Shown: positions 33,410 through 41,824, numbered from the stretch's first letter. The stretch: 64,000 bases of DNA from Acidobacteriota bacterium (GCA_028876385.1 JAGWSF010000109.1:90669-154668); one strand, 5' to 3'. The notes: a model not told the origin generated them from the sequence alone. Program-made: numbers and translations.

Positions 33410-34609
33410 TCAGGGCTTCGACGAGGTGGTACCCCGCGGCTCCCGGGGCAGCCCCAGGCCGCGCTCGGCGATGACGTTGCGCATGACCTCGTTGGATCCG
33501 CCGGCGATGGTCCAGGCCCGGGCATAGAGGAACATGTCCTGCCAGCGCCCATCCTCCAAGCTCTCGGGGTCTCCTTCGGCCAAGGCCGATATCGGTCCCT
33601 GGATCTGCAGCCCGTAGTCGGCCGCCGCCAGGTTGACTTCACTGAACCAGACCTTGGTCATCGGGGCGTCGGCGGGGCTGGAAGACCCTCGGAGGGCACG
33701 CGTGGCGGTCGCGTAACCGAGGTACCGGTGGACCAACGCCTTCGCCGCCAGATGGCCGATCTGCTGTCGTACCGCTTGGTCACGGATGGCGGCCTGGCCG
33801 TTGCGGTCGACCTGTCTGGCGACGGCCAGCAAGCCCCCCACGGCGGATGCCAGGCCGCCGCCGCCGACGCTGCTTCGTTCTGTGATGAGGCTCGCTTGGG
33901 CTACCTTCCATCCTTCGCCCGGCTGTCCGATGACGTTGGCCACCGGTACGCGCACCGAATCGAAGAAGACCTCGTTGAAGTCAGTGGTGCCAGTCATCTC
34001 ACGGAGTGGTCGGACCTCCACGCCAGGACTGTGCATGTCCAGGATGAGAGCGGTGATTCCGCCGGCGCCTGTCGTGGGCTCGGTCCTAGCGAGCAGGTAA
34101 CCGAAATCGGACCACTGCGCCCACGTGCTCCACACCTTCTGGCCGTCGATCACATAGGCGTCGCCGTCGAGGCGGCCACGCGTCTGAAGTGAGGTCAAGT
34201 CGCTTCCGGCATTCGGCTCGCTGAAGAGCTGAGTCCAGATGTGGCGTCCGCTGCTCATCGAGGCCAGGTACTGACGCTTCTGCTCGGGAGTGCCGAACGC
34301 TTTCAGCGCGCCGGCAACGAGAGGGTTCCCGAGCACATAAGGCACTCCAGTGGCGGCCAGCTCTGACTCCAAGATCCGCTGCTCGAACGGATCCGTCTCC
34401 TCCTCGGTGAATCGGGCGAGGCGAAATCCGGCCTCGTGCAGTCGGCCCACCCACACCCTCAACGCCGCGATGTCTTCGGCCGTTTCGGGCACCCGCATCC
34501 CGGTACGGGGCTTCCATCGCAAGTCCGGCTTGTGGGCAGCGATGTAGTCCCGCAACCGTTGGGTGTAGCCGTCGTAGGTGGAAGGGATAGAGGGAACGCT
34601 GACATCCAT
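33410..34609 (-). CDS. Acyl-CoA dehydrogenase, alpha-type subunit of a heteromeric pair
   Basis: A 399-residue acyl-CoA dehydrogenase with WTQLFSEPNAGSDLTSLQTR, DGQKVWSTWAQWSDFGYLLA, MTGTTDFNEVFFDSVRVPVA and the C-terminal IAGGSNEVMRNVIAERGLGL. It shares one base with the stop of the preceding gene (TGATG, 34607-34611), giving tight coupling. Steroid-degrading actinobacteria use alpha2-beta2 dehydrogenases made from such adjacent pairs (for example FadE28-FadE29). The fused protein at 12401-14557 joins the same two kinds of unit in the same order, which supports the pairing. This is the last gene of a ligase-ACAD-ACAD operon. Confidence 0.9.
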   Translation of the reverse strand: MDVSVPSIPSTYDGYTQRLRDYIAAHKPDLRWKPRTGMRVPETAEDIAALRVWVGRLHEAGFRLARFTEEETDPFEQRILESELAATGVPYVLGNPLVAGALKAFGTPEQKRQYLASMSSGRHIWTQLFSEPNAGSDLTSLQTRGRLDGDAYVIDGQKVWSTWAQWSDFGYLLARTEPTTGAGGITALILDMHSPGVEVRPLREMTGTTDFNEVFFDSVRVPVANVIGQPGEGWKVAQASLITERSSVGGGGLASAVGGLLAVARQVDRNGQAAIRDQAVRQQIGHLAAKALVHRYLGYATATRALRGSSSPADAPMTKVWFSEVNLAAADYGLQIQGPISALAEGDPESLEDGRWQDMFLYARAWTIAGGSNEVMRNVIAERGLGLPREPRGTTSSKP

Positions 34610-35751
34610 CAGGCTGCTCCCTCCGTCGACTGCTCGAGGATCCGGCAGAGTCGCTCCCGGTGCCAGTGCGGCTCGCCATACAACACCTGGTCGACCTTGG
34701 CTCGACGCAGGAAGAGGTGCATGTCATGTTCCCAGGTAAAGCCGATGCCCCCGTGCAGTTGGAGCGCCTCTCCGCAGACCCAGGCGTAGGTGTCACCTAC
34801 GTACGCGCCGGCCACGGCCACCGCTTCGGCAGCGTCAACTTGTCCGTCGCCGAGGGCCAGCGCGGCATAGTAAGCGGTGGCCCTCACCGCTTCCCGGGCC
34901 ACGTGGAGATCGGCCAGGCGGTGCTTGATGGCCTGGAAACTACCGATGGGACGCCCGAACTGGACGCGATCCTTTGCGTAGCGAACCGTCTCGTCGACGA
35001 GGTAGTCGACCGCCCCGGCCGCCTCCCCGACCTGCACGACGGTCGCCACGGCACCAGCCCGAGCCAGAATCTCCAGGCCGGCTTCCGCCGGACCGATGCG
35101 TTGAGGCAGTTCTACTTCGACCTGATCGAAGTAGACCTTGGAGTACCGCCGGGTCAGGTCGAGGGCAGACAGAGGTCGTACGGCGATCCCCTTCGATCGG
35201 AGGGCGACCAGGAAATGCATGATGAGACCGTCCGCGGTCCGGGCCGTCACCAGCGCCTGGTCAGCTACCGACGCTCCGTGTACCAAGCTGGACGTGCCCT
35301 GGAGCAGGTAGCCGGTCGCGGTCGGGGTCGCGACGACGCCGATGCAGGACACGTCCGGCACGCTGTCGGCGGAGGTGCACCAAGCCGCCAGCATGTCGCC
35401 GGCCGCCAGGTGCGACAGGAGCTTCCTCTGGTCCTCATTCCCCCAACAGGAAATGGCGTCAGCCACCACATTGGTCGGAAGGAACGGGGCCGGGTGGAGA
35501 ACTCTCCCGAGTTCGCCGGCCAGCACGACCAGATCCACCAACGGCTGATCGGTGATACTTCCGCCCCCTGACTCGGCCGGTATGAGCATCGACGCCCAAC
35601 CCAGGTCGGCACCGGCCTTCCATTCCGCCAGATCGACCGTCTCGGCAGTCTCGATACGCCTTCTCGTTCGGCTGAGCGACTCCCGAGACTGGAGGTACTT
35701 ACGGCTCGTGTCGCCGAGAAGTACTTGGTCATCATCGATATCGAAGTTCAT
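34609..35751 (-). CDS. Acyl-CoA dehydrogenase, beta-type subunit of a heteromeric pair
   Basis: A 380-residue acyl-CoA dehydrogenase starting MNFDIDDDQVLLGDTSRKYL. The N-terminal part is divergent, but RYAKDRVQFGRPIGSFQAIK and LQLHGGIGFTWEHDMHLFLR are characteristic. The usual WCQLFSEP segment is replaced by DMLAAWCTSADSVPDVSCIG, as expected for a partner subunit that shares its active site with the other chain. GAGGAGG lies about six bases before the ATG. The stop overlaps the next start by one base. It follows the acyl-CoA ligase gene by 12 bases. Confidence 0.9.
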   Translation of the reverse strand: MNFDIDDDQVLLGDTSRKYLQSRESLSRTRRRIETAETVDLAEWKAGADLGWASMLIPAESGGGSITDQPLVDLVVLAGELGRVLHPAPFLPTNVVADAISCWGNEDQRKLLSHLAAGDMLAAWCTSADSVPDVSCIGVVATPTATGYLLQGTSSLVHGASVADQALVTARTADGLIMHFLVALRSKGIAVRPLSALDLTRRYSKVYFDQVEVELPQRIGPAEAGLEILARAGAVATVVQVGEAAGAVDYLVDETVRYAKDRVQFGRPIGSFQAIKHRLADLHVAREAVRATAYYAALALGDGQVDAAEAVAVAGAYVGDTYAWVCGEALQLHGGIGFTWEHDMHLFLRRAKVDQVLYGEPHWHRERLCRILEQSTEGAA

Positions 35752-35763
35752 CCCCCGACCTCC

Positions 35764-37326
35764 TCAGACCTTGCGCCCGGCGTCGGCCCAGTACTCGTCC
35801 CGCAGGATCCGCTTGTAAAGCTTGCCCCCGTCGGTCCGGGGGAGCGAATCGCGGAAGTCGATCGACCGCGGGCACTTGTACTTGCCAAGTCGTTCCTGGC
35901 TGTAGCGGATCAGCTCCTCGGCCAACTCCTGGCTCGGCGAGGCTCCGGCGACCAACTCAACCACCGCCTTGACCTGTTCCCCCCACTCGGGGTCGGGGAC
36001 GCCGATCACCCCCACGTCTCCCACGAGGGGGTGCCCGGACAAGACACCCTCCACCTCGGCCGGGTAGATATTCACCCCTCCGCTGATGATCATGTCCTTG
36101 GCTCGGTCGCAGAGGAAGAGGTAGCCGTCGGCGTCCAGGTAGCCCATGTCGCCGAGGGTGAAGGCCTTGCCCCGGGTGATCGACGCCGTCAGCTCTGGGT
36201 CGTTGCGGTACTCGAAGGTCTTGACCGCAGGCTCGAGGTAGACGTTGCCCACCTCGTCGGGCCCTAGTTCGGACCCGTCGTCACCGAGGATTCGAACCGT
36301 CATGCCAGCCACCGCCCGACCTACCGTGCCTGGCTTCTCCAGCCACCGATGCGGCTTGGCGATGGTGGCCGCGCCCTCCATGCCTCCGTAGGTCTCCCAG
36401 ACCACTGGACCCCACCAGTCCATCATCTGCTGCTTGATGTCCTTCGGGCAGGGAGCGGCCGAGTGGACGACCACCTGGAGGCTGGACACGTCGTACTTGG
36501 CCCTGATCTCCTCCGGAAGCCGGAGCAGGCGTACGAACTGGGTCGGGACCATGTAGGCGGTCGTGACCCTTTCCCTCTCAATCGTCCGGAGCGTCTCCTC
36601 GGCGTCGAACCTGCCGAGGATGGCCAAGGCTTGACCGACGTTGAGAGCGTTGAGGTAGAAGCTCTGGCATCCGCCGTGATGCATTCCGGCCGAAACGAGG
36701 TGCACCCCTTCCATGGGCAAAAAGCGAAAGGCCCGGGCGAACAACTTGCTGCTGTCCGTATAGACAGGAGGGTCGAGCTCCGGAAGCGGACGGGTAATGG
36801 CCTTGGGCTGGCCGGTCGTCCCAGAGGAATAGGTGATGGGCCCTCCGAGCACCCGCGGATGGGGGACCGTAGAAGGCTGGTCCCTGATCAGATCCTCGAA
36901 GGCCTCGAACCCCTCGACGGGCCCCCCGACCGATATTCGCAACCGCACTGATGTGGCGCCGAAGATTTCGTCCACCCGATCCTGGAAATGATTGTGGACC
37001 ACGAATGCCGATGCACCGGAGTGATCGACGACCGTGCGTATCTCGGCACTCGACAAGGCCGGATTCAGCGACACGAACATGAATCCGCCCTCCTGGGCAG
37101 CCAGCTGCCAGTAGAGGACATCGACACTGTTGGGGAGGGCGTAGGCGATGATGTCGCCGGGTTTCAAGCCTCGGCTCCGCAGGGCGTTGACCAACTGGTG
37201 CGATCTCTCGGCCAACCCTCCGAAGGTCAACGAAACCCCGGATGGCGAAGCTACGACGGCGGGCTGGCCCGGTGCGTCCTCGGCGATCCACCAGAAGCCG
37301 AGTCGCCGATCCCAGGGATGGTCCAT
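35764..37326 (-). CDS. AMP-forming acyl-CoA ligase
   Basis: A 520-residue ANL ligase starting MDHPWDRRLGFWWIAEDAPG. Motifs are ITYSSGTTGQPKAITRPLP, WETYGGMEGAATIAKPHRWL, FTLGDMGYLDADGYLFLCDR, AKDMIISGGVNIYPAEVEGV and the C-terminal RTDGGKLYKRIL with its Lys. It would load an organic acid onto CoA for the two-subunit dehydrogenase made from the same operon. No ribosome site is present. TATACT ends exactly six bases before the ATG at 37326, the geometry of a leaderless transcript, and this selects that start over a GTG/ATG farther up. It is divergent from the HAD-family gene. Confidence 0.92.
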   Translation of the reverse strand: MDHPWDRRLGFWWIAEDAPGQPAVVASPSGVSLTFGGLAERSHQLVNALRSRGLKPGDIIAYALPNSVDVLYWQLAAQEGGFMFVSLNPALSSAEIRTVVDHSGASAFVVHNHFQDRVDEIFGATSVRLRISVGGPVEGFEAFEDLIRDQPSTVPHPRVLGGPITYSSGTTGQPKAITRPLPELDPPVYTDSSKLFARAFRFLPMEGVHLVSAGMHHGGCQSFYLNALNVGQALAILGRFDAEETLRTIERERVTTAYMVPTQFVRLLRLPEEIRAKYDVSSLQVVVHSAAPCPKDIKQQMMDWWGPVVWETYGGMEGAATIAKPHRWLEKPGTVGRAVAGMTVRILGDDGSELGPDEVGNVYLEPAVKTFEYRNDPELTASITRGKAFTLGDMGYLDADGYLFLCDRAKDMIISGGVNIYPAEVEGVLSGHPLVGDVGVIGVPDPEWGEQVKAVVELVAGASPSQELAEELIRYSQERLGKYKCPRSIDFRDSLPRTDGGKLYKRILRDEYWADAGRKV

Positions 37327-37331
37327 GGAAT

Positions 37332-37341
37332 GAGTATACTC
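37332..37341. promoter_or_regulatory. Perfect palindrome GAGTATACTC in a divergent promoter
   Basis: The palindrome contains TATACT on both strands. Reading left, TATACT is followed by six bases and the ligase ATG (37326), consistent with a leaderless mRNA. Reading right, it would start transcription near 37347, about 50 bases before the HAD gene GTG. It is the best copy of the GAGTRYACTC family. Confidence 0.6.
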
Positions 37342-37397
37342 TAAGCGATGAAGCGCCAGCATCCGCTCATGCGTGTCGCTGCCGGGAGTATCCCTCG

Positions 37398-37838
37398 GTG
37401 ACCTCCCCGGGGTGCTGGGTCTTCGACGTTGACGGCACGCTGGTAGATGCGATGTCGGCCTCCTCCCTGCGGCCCGGGGCCCGGGAGATTCTGGCGCATC
37501 TTCGAAACGTGGCGGCGCAGGTCATCTGGTGGAGCGCCGGCGGAGAGGACTACGCCAGACGGATGGCAGTTGCGCTCGGCGTGAGCGACCTCGTGGACGA
37601 GTTCCATACCAAGGGTGGGAGAGGAAGCGACGGTCGCTACCTGACGGATCACTTCCTCCCCGCCGTTTCGAGCCCCATCTTCGTCGATGACTCGCCCTCT
37701 GACCTACCCCTCGGTGCACACCACATCGCCGTCTTTCCCTATATTGCCCCCAACGTCCACGACCGGGGCCTGGTGCCCGTGGCCCGAGCAGCCGGACTGA
37801 CTCCTCCCGCAGAGGAGGCCGGTCGGAGCCAGGCCTAG
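37398..37838 (+). CDS. Small HAD-superfamily hydrolase
   Basis: A protein of about 146 residues with the HAD nucleophile motif WVFDVDGTLVDAMSASS at its start, a Ser-containing motif in AAQVIWWSAGGEDYARRM, and PIFVDDSPSDLPLGAHHI as the acidic motif IV. There is no large cap domain, so it could act on a bulky or protein substrate, or be a small phosphatase. The GTG start at 37398 is chosen because GGGAG precedes it and the HAD motif begins ten residues later; earlier in-frame codons have no start with a ribosome site. It is divergent from the ligase and convergent with the GntR gene. Confidence 0.75.
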   Translation: MTSPGCWVFDVDGTLVDAMSASSLRPGAREILAHLRNVAAQVIWWSAGGEDYARRMAVALGVSDLVDEFHTKGGRGSDGRYLTDHFLPAVSSPIFVDDSPSDLPLGAHHIAVFPYIAPNVHDRGLVPVARAAGLTPPAEEAGRSQA

Positions 37839-37899
37839 AAGATCTCGGTAGCCACCGGAGTCCACTCCGAGACACCGGGCCTTCGTGAGGGCCGCCCCC

Positions 37900-39345
37900 T
37901 CACCGGAAGTACCCGGAAAGCGCCGACAGGTGCCGGGACATCCGGTGCCGGGAAAGCTGACGGTCGCCGCGGGCTAAAGCTTCGACGATGGCTCCATGGG
38001 TTCGGCTCACCTCCACCCCGAGTGCCCTGACCGCGGTCGGGCTCAGGTTCTCCCGCTCGTGCAGGTGGGTCAAGCGGATCAGCACGACCGAGAGCAGCTC
38101 CAGCGCATGGTTGCCCGACATGGCGGCCAGTTGCATGTGGATGTCGTGGGCCGCTGACGTGAATTCCTCGTCAGGAGCTTCCACTTCCCAACGTAGGCAT
38201 TCTTGGAGCCGCGCCTCGGAGGCATCGTCCATACGGGCCACTGCGAGGTCCACCACCGCCAGCTCCACGCCCGCTCGTATCTCGAAGATGTCGGAGATCC
38301 GGATCCCGTGGCGCTCGAGGTAGAGCGCCATGACGGCGGTCACCGCGAGAACGCTTGGGGCGGAGACAAATAGCCCTCCGCCGGGACCCCGCTTCATAGC
38401 TGCCATGTTGTGGTGCTCTAGTAGGCGCACGGCCTCACGAACAACCGCCCGGCTAACCTTGAAACGTTCCATTAGCTCCGACTCCGAGCCGATCATGTCG
38501 CCGGGCTGCAGTCCATCGGCCACAATGCTCTGGAAGACCTCGCGCGCCACCTCCTCGGCGCGCTTGGCACCTCGTCCGGCACCGATGACGGCGGTGGGGT
38601 CCAGAGCCATGCGGGTAGACCGGCGGCGCTGGATGAAGTCGGCTTCAGCTTCGAGATGGCGTCGCATACGGTGCCGGGCCAGGCCTTCGTCACCGGCGGC
38701 GACCGCTTCGACGATACGAACGTGGGCCAACCTCGAAGCCTCTCCGACTTTGGGGCTGACCGAGTTCATGGATCCGAAGTAGAGCGTCGTGACCCGGTTC
38801 AGAATCTCCGTGAACAGGCCCAGGGCGGGATTCAGCGTGGCAGCGGCCAGCACGGCGTGAAGGGCCCGATGGTCGGTAACGGTACCGGCTGACTCCTCGG
38901 CGAGTACTTGCTGCAGGGCAGCCAGATGAGTTTCGTCGCAACGGGAAGGGGCCAGTTGGCAGACCAGGTCCTCGAGGACCATTCGGGCTTCGAAGACCTC
39001 GTCCAAGCGGGTACCGGCGCGATACAGGTACAGGACTGTGGCGTCGATGATGGCCTCCACCGTGGGCTCTGCCACCACGAGTCCGCCGCCGGGGCCTCGT
39101 CGCATTCTGGCGACCTGTTGGTTCTCGACCAGTCGTACAGCCTCGCGGAATACGGCTCGACTGACTCCGTAGCGTTCGAGTAGCTCCGGCTCTGAACCGA
39201 GGACCTGCCCGACAGGCCAACCCCGAGCGATGACGTCGGCGACGATGGAGTCGGCGACCGTAGCTGCCCGCTTGGTCTTGACCTGACCCGCCGAGAGCTT
39301 GGGCCGGACACCGCCGGGCGGCTCAGCGGCGGTAATGGCGACCAT
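37900..39345 (-). CDS. Double GntR/FadR-family regulator (two wHTH-FCD units)
   Basis: A 481-residue protein made of two full FadR-type units; single members are about 230-250 residues. Unit one has VLGSEPELLERYGVSRAVFR and EAVRLVENQQVARMRRGPGG (to about residue 90), then an FCD-like helical domain with VFEARMVLEDLVCQLA. Unit two starts near residue 255: MIGSESELMERFKVSRAVVR, EAVRLLEHHNMAAMKRGPGG, then FEIRAGVELAVVDLAVARMD. The repeats are clearly related to each other, so the gene arose by duplication and fusion. Such regulators sense acyl-CoAs or small acids. It sits upstream of the second thiolase/DUF35 pair on the same strand. Confidence 0.9.
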   Translation of the reverse strand: MVAITAAEPPGGVRPKLSAGQVKTKRAATVADSIVADVIARGWPVGQVLGSEPELLERYGVSRAVFREAVRLVENQQVARMRRGPGGGLVVAEPTVEAIIDATVLYLYRAGTRLDEVFEARMVLEDLVCQLAPSRCDETHLAALQQVLAEESAGTVTDHRALHAVLAAATLNPALGLFTEILNRVTTLYFGSMNSVSPKVGEASRLAHVRIVEAVAAGDEGLARHRMRRHLEAEADFIQRRRSTRMALDPTAVIGAGRGAKRAEEVAREVFQSIVADGLQPGDMIGSESELMERFKVSRAVVREAVRLLEHHNMAAMKRGPGGGLFVSAPSVLAVTAVMALYLERHGIRISDIFEIRAGVELAVVDLAVARMDDASEARLQECLRWEVEAPDEEFTSAAHDIHMQLAAMSGNHALELLSVVLIRLTHLHERENLSPTAVRALGVEVSRTHGAIVEALARGDRQLSRHRMSRHLSALSGYFR

Positions 39346-39409
39346 ATCTTCGCTCAGGTTACCGGCTCGTCCTCAGGCGGTGTGACCCAAGCCGTATTAG
39401 GGGTAACCT

Positions 39410-39850
39410 CTACTCGCTCACAGCAGTCGTTGGGCCAGCACGGAATATGGGGAGAACCCACCCGTCGGCGATGTCCACGAAGTCGACCTCTACCTCGTCG
39501 CCGATCTTCACCGCTTCGGGGTCGGCGCCGACCAGGTTGCTCACCAGGTGGACACCGGGAGCGCCGTCGAGCTCGAGGACGACCGGCACCAGCACAATCT
39601 CGGCCAAGCCCGGCAGTCCACGCACGACACTGAAGCTGAACAGCCGCGCTCGTCCGGTCAAGGCCACCCAGTCCACCTCCTGTGACTGGCACTCCGGACA
39701 GAACGGGCTGGGAGGAAGACGGAACGTACCGCATGACGCGCACCTGGGCGCCACCAGTCGGCGCTCCCTTGCTGCCGCCCAGAAAGGCTCGGTGTGACTG
39801 TCGGTCGTGATCCTTATCGTCTCCGGGGGAAGCGTGGTGGAAAGAGTCAC
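39410..39850 (-). CDS. DUF35 zinc-ribbon/OB-fold partner protein
   Basis: A 146-residue DUF35 protein with the zinc knuckle RCASCGTFRLPPSPFCPECQ (two CxxC pairs at about residues 35-55) and an OB-fold carrying GRARLFSFSVVRGLPG and GVHLVSNLVGADPEAVKIGD. The GTG start at 39850 overlaps the stop of the thiolase-like gene (GTGA, 39847-39850), exactly the arrangement of the pair at 15353-16902. It is expected to dock on, and be required by, that thiolase-like enzyme. Confidence 0.88.
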   Translation of the reverse strand: MTLSTTLPPETIRITTDSHTEPFWAAARERRLVAPRCASCGTFRLPPSPFCPECQSQEVDWVALTGRARLFSFSVVRGLPGLAEIVLVPVVLELDGAPGVHLVSNLVGADPEAVKIGDEVEVDFVDIADGWVLPIFRAGPTTAVSE

Positions 39851-41040
39851 TGGTCCCTCCCGAGAATGAGACCGCTCACGGGCAGGGCAGCCGGGCCACC
39901 GGTCGCCAGGGCCAACTCCGCCCCGGGTACCTGATTGACGGCGGTGCCGCGGATCTGCTCGACGGCCTCCTTCACATGCGTCATCCCGATGATGTAGGCC
40001 TCGGAGAGTTGCCCTCCATGGGTGTTCACCGGTAGCGAGCCTCCCTCGAAGCGAATGGCGCCGCTCTCCACGAACGGACCTCCTTCACCTTTCGGGCAGA
40101 AGCCGTAGTCCTCCAACTGCATGAGTACCATCGGCGAGAAGTGGTCATACAGGAGCGCGACATCGATATCTTCGGGGCCGACCCCGGCCCGTCGGTACAG
40201 GTGCCGAGCTACCGGGCCGTGGCCCGATGAAGCGAAATCCGGGTCTTTCATGCCGTACCAGGCGAAGGCTCGGCCCCAGTCGCGACGCCCACCGTGGGCC
40301 GCCGCAACCACCCGCGCCGGCTTCTGGCGGAGGTCTCGAGCCCGGTCCAGGGTCGTCGTGATGACGGCGACCGCACCGTCGGTTTCCAGGCAGAAGTCGT
40401 AAAGGCACAAAGGCTCGGCGATCATCCTGGCCGCAAAGTAGTCGTCCAGGCTCATCGGCGTACGCTTCTGGGCCTGGGGCCGATTGAGGGCATTCCTTCG
40501 GCTTGACATGGCGATCTCGGCGAATGCCTCTCTGCGGGTGCCGTAGAGATGCATGTGTCGGCGGGTCAGGACCGACATGAGATGTCCGGGTCCCACCAGT
40601 CCTGAAGGCTGCAGGAATGAATTCTGAGGATTTGGAGCCGACGCGCCGAACACCGTGCCCAGACGCTGCTTCAGCTGCTGCAGTGCCATCACGGTCACGA
40701 CATGGGTGGCGTCACCAGCGAGGAGAGCGGCCCTGGCCAGGCCCACCGCGCCCGCCGATCCTCCCCCTCCTGAGGTGAGTGCCGCGCTGAAGGTGACCTC
40801 CGGTATGCCCAGGGTCTCCATGAACGTCGCGGTATCCAGTTTCTCGCCGTAGCCGGCGCCCGCCTCCGAGTAGTAGGCGAACCCGTCGATCTGTTTCACC
40901 GAGATGCCGGCATCCTCGCAGGCGGCCAGTATGGCCTTCCCGGCCAGTTCCGTGGTCGTCTGGGGGTACGACGCCCCACGGAAGTAGTACGGCGTCGATC
41001 CCACGCCGACTACGGCAACCTGGTCGGCAGTCGACGTCAT
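39847..41040 (-). CDS. Thiolase-like lipid-transfer protein / side-chain aldolase candidate
   Basis: A 397-residue SCP-x/Ltp-type thiolase-like protein starting MTSTADQVAVVGVGSTPYYF. In place of the nucleophilic Cys segment it has SAALTSGGGGSAGAVGLARA, with no Cys. The C-terminal half keeps NTHGGQLSEAYIIGMTHVKE. As with the first pair, the missing Cys and the coupled DUF35 gene argue for carbon-carbon cleavage of the retro-aldol kind rather than thiolysis; this is inference from the steroid-degradation enzymes Ltp2/ChsH2. TACACT ends eight bases before the ATG and no ribosome site is visible, so the mRNA may have almost no leader. Confidence 0.82.
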   Translation of the reverse strand: MTSTADQVAVVGVGSTPYYFRGASYPQTTTELAGKAILAACEDAGISVKQIDGFAYYSEAGAGYGEKLDTATFMETLGIPEVTFSAALTSGGGGSAGAVGLARAALLAGDATHVVTVMALQQLKQRLGTVFGASAPNPQNSFLQPSGLVGPGHLMSVLTRRHMHLYGTRREAFAEIAMSSRRNALNRPQAQKRTPMSLDDYFAARMIAEPLCLYDFCLETDGAVAVITTTLDRARDLRQKPARVVAAAHGGRRDWGRAFAWYGMKDPDFASSGHGPVARHLYRRAGVGPEDIDVALLYDHFSPMVLMQLEDYGFCPKGEGGPFVESGAIRFEGGSLPVNTHGGQLSEAYIIGMTHVKEAVEQIRGTAVNQVPGAELALATGGPAALPVSGLILGRDQ

Positions 41041-41047
41041 GCTCGAA

Positions 41048-41057
41048 GAGTGTACTT
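41048..41057. promoter_or_regulatory. GAGTGTACTT site before the thiolase-like gene
   Basis: This imperfect palindrome gives TACACT on the minus strand, eight bases before the ATG at 41040. It is the fourth member of the GAGTRYACTC set and probably serves as -10 box, operator, or both. Confidence 0.45.
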
Positions 41058-41101
41058 ATTCTGCCGGACTGGGGTGAGCACGAGGGCTCGAACGACAGAT
41101 G

Positions 41102-41824
41102 TCAGGCCGAGGCTCCCGCGGTCTCACCGAGATATGCCGCCTCCAGCCGGGACGGCTCTTTGGCCAAATCCGCCGAAGATCCCGTGAGCGCAACCCGGCC
41201 GTGCACCATGACCATCACCTGATCGGCAACCTCCATGGCCAGCTGAACATGCTGCTCGACGAGGACGACCACCGCCCCGGTGCGGTCGGCCAGAGTTCGA
41301 ACCACCGGCAACAGGCGCTCGACGGTGACGGGAGCCAAACCCATGCTCATCTCGTCGATCAGCAGCACCTTGGGACGCTGCACCATGGCCCTCGCAACGG
41401 CGAGCATCTGCTGTTCGCCGCCCGACAGCGCACCCGCCTTCGTCTGCCACCGCTCGGCCAGAGCAGGAAACATCTCCTGCACTTCGTCAGTCGGGACATC
41501 GCCCTTGCGCACCGCCGCCGCGATGTTGTCCCGGACGGTCAGAGTGGTGAACAGGGCGCGGTCGTCGGGGATCAGGACCAGACCGGCATCATTAGCCGTG
41601 GTCGGCCGCCCACTCGGAAGGGGTTGTCCACCGACTCGAACTTCACCCTCGAGGCGGGGCAGCAATCCCGCCAGGGCGAGCATGAGCGTGGTCTTTCCGG
41701 CTCCGTTGGGACCCAGAACGGCGACGACGGACCCTCCCTCCGCCTCGAGGGTGAAGTCTCGGACGACTGTCAGACTGCCGTATCCAGCGGTCACACCCTG
41801 ACATGAGAGCAACGCAGTACTCAT
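41102..41824 (-). CDS. livF: Branched-chain amino acid-type ABC transporter ATPase (LivF)
   Basis: A 240-residue ATP-binding subunit. Walker A is LGPNGAGKTTLMLALAGLLP, the signature is LSGGEQQMLAVARAMVQRPK, Walker B is VLLIDEMSMGLAP, and the switch His lies in VVVLVEQHVQLAMEVADQV. The GLAPVTVERLLPVVRTLA segment marks it as LivF-type. The ATG at 41824 overlaps the stop of the fused LivHMG gene (ATGA, 41821-41824). Together with the LivG domain of that protein it should power import of the solute caught by the lipoprotein at 44678-45949. In catabolic clusters such importers often carry organic acids rather than amino acids. Confidence 0.92.
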   Translation of the reverse strand: MSTALLSCQGVTAGYGSLTVVRDFTLEAEGGSVVAVLGPNGAGKTTLMLALAGLLPRLEGEVRVGGQPLPSGRPTTANDAGLVLIPDDRALFTTLTVRDNIAAAVRKGDVPTDEVQEMFPALAERWQTKAGALSGGEQQMLAVARAMVQRPKVLLIDEMSMGLAPVTVERLLPVVRTLADRTGAVVVLVEQHVQLAMEVADQVMVMVHGRVALTGSSADLAKEPSRLEAAYLGETAGASA

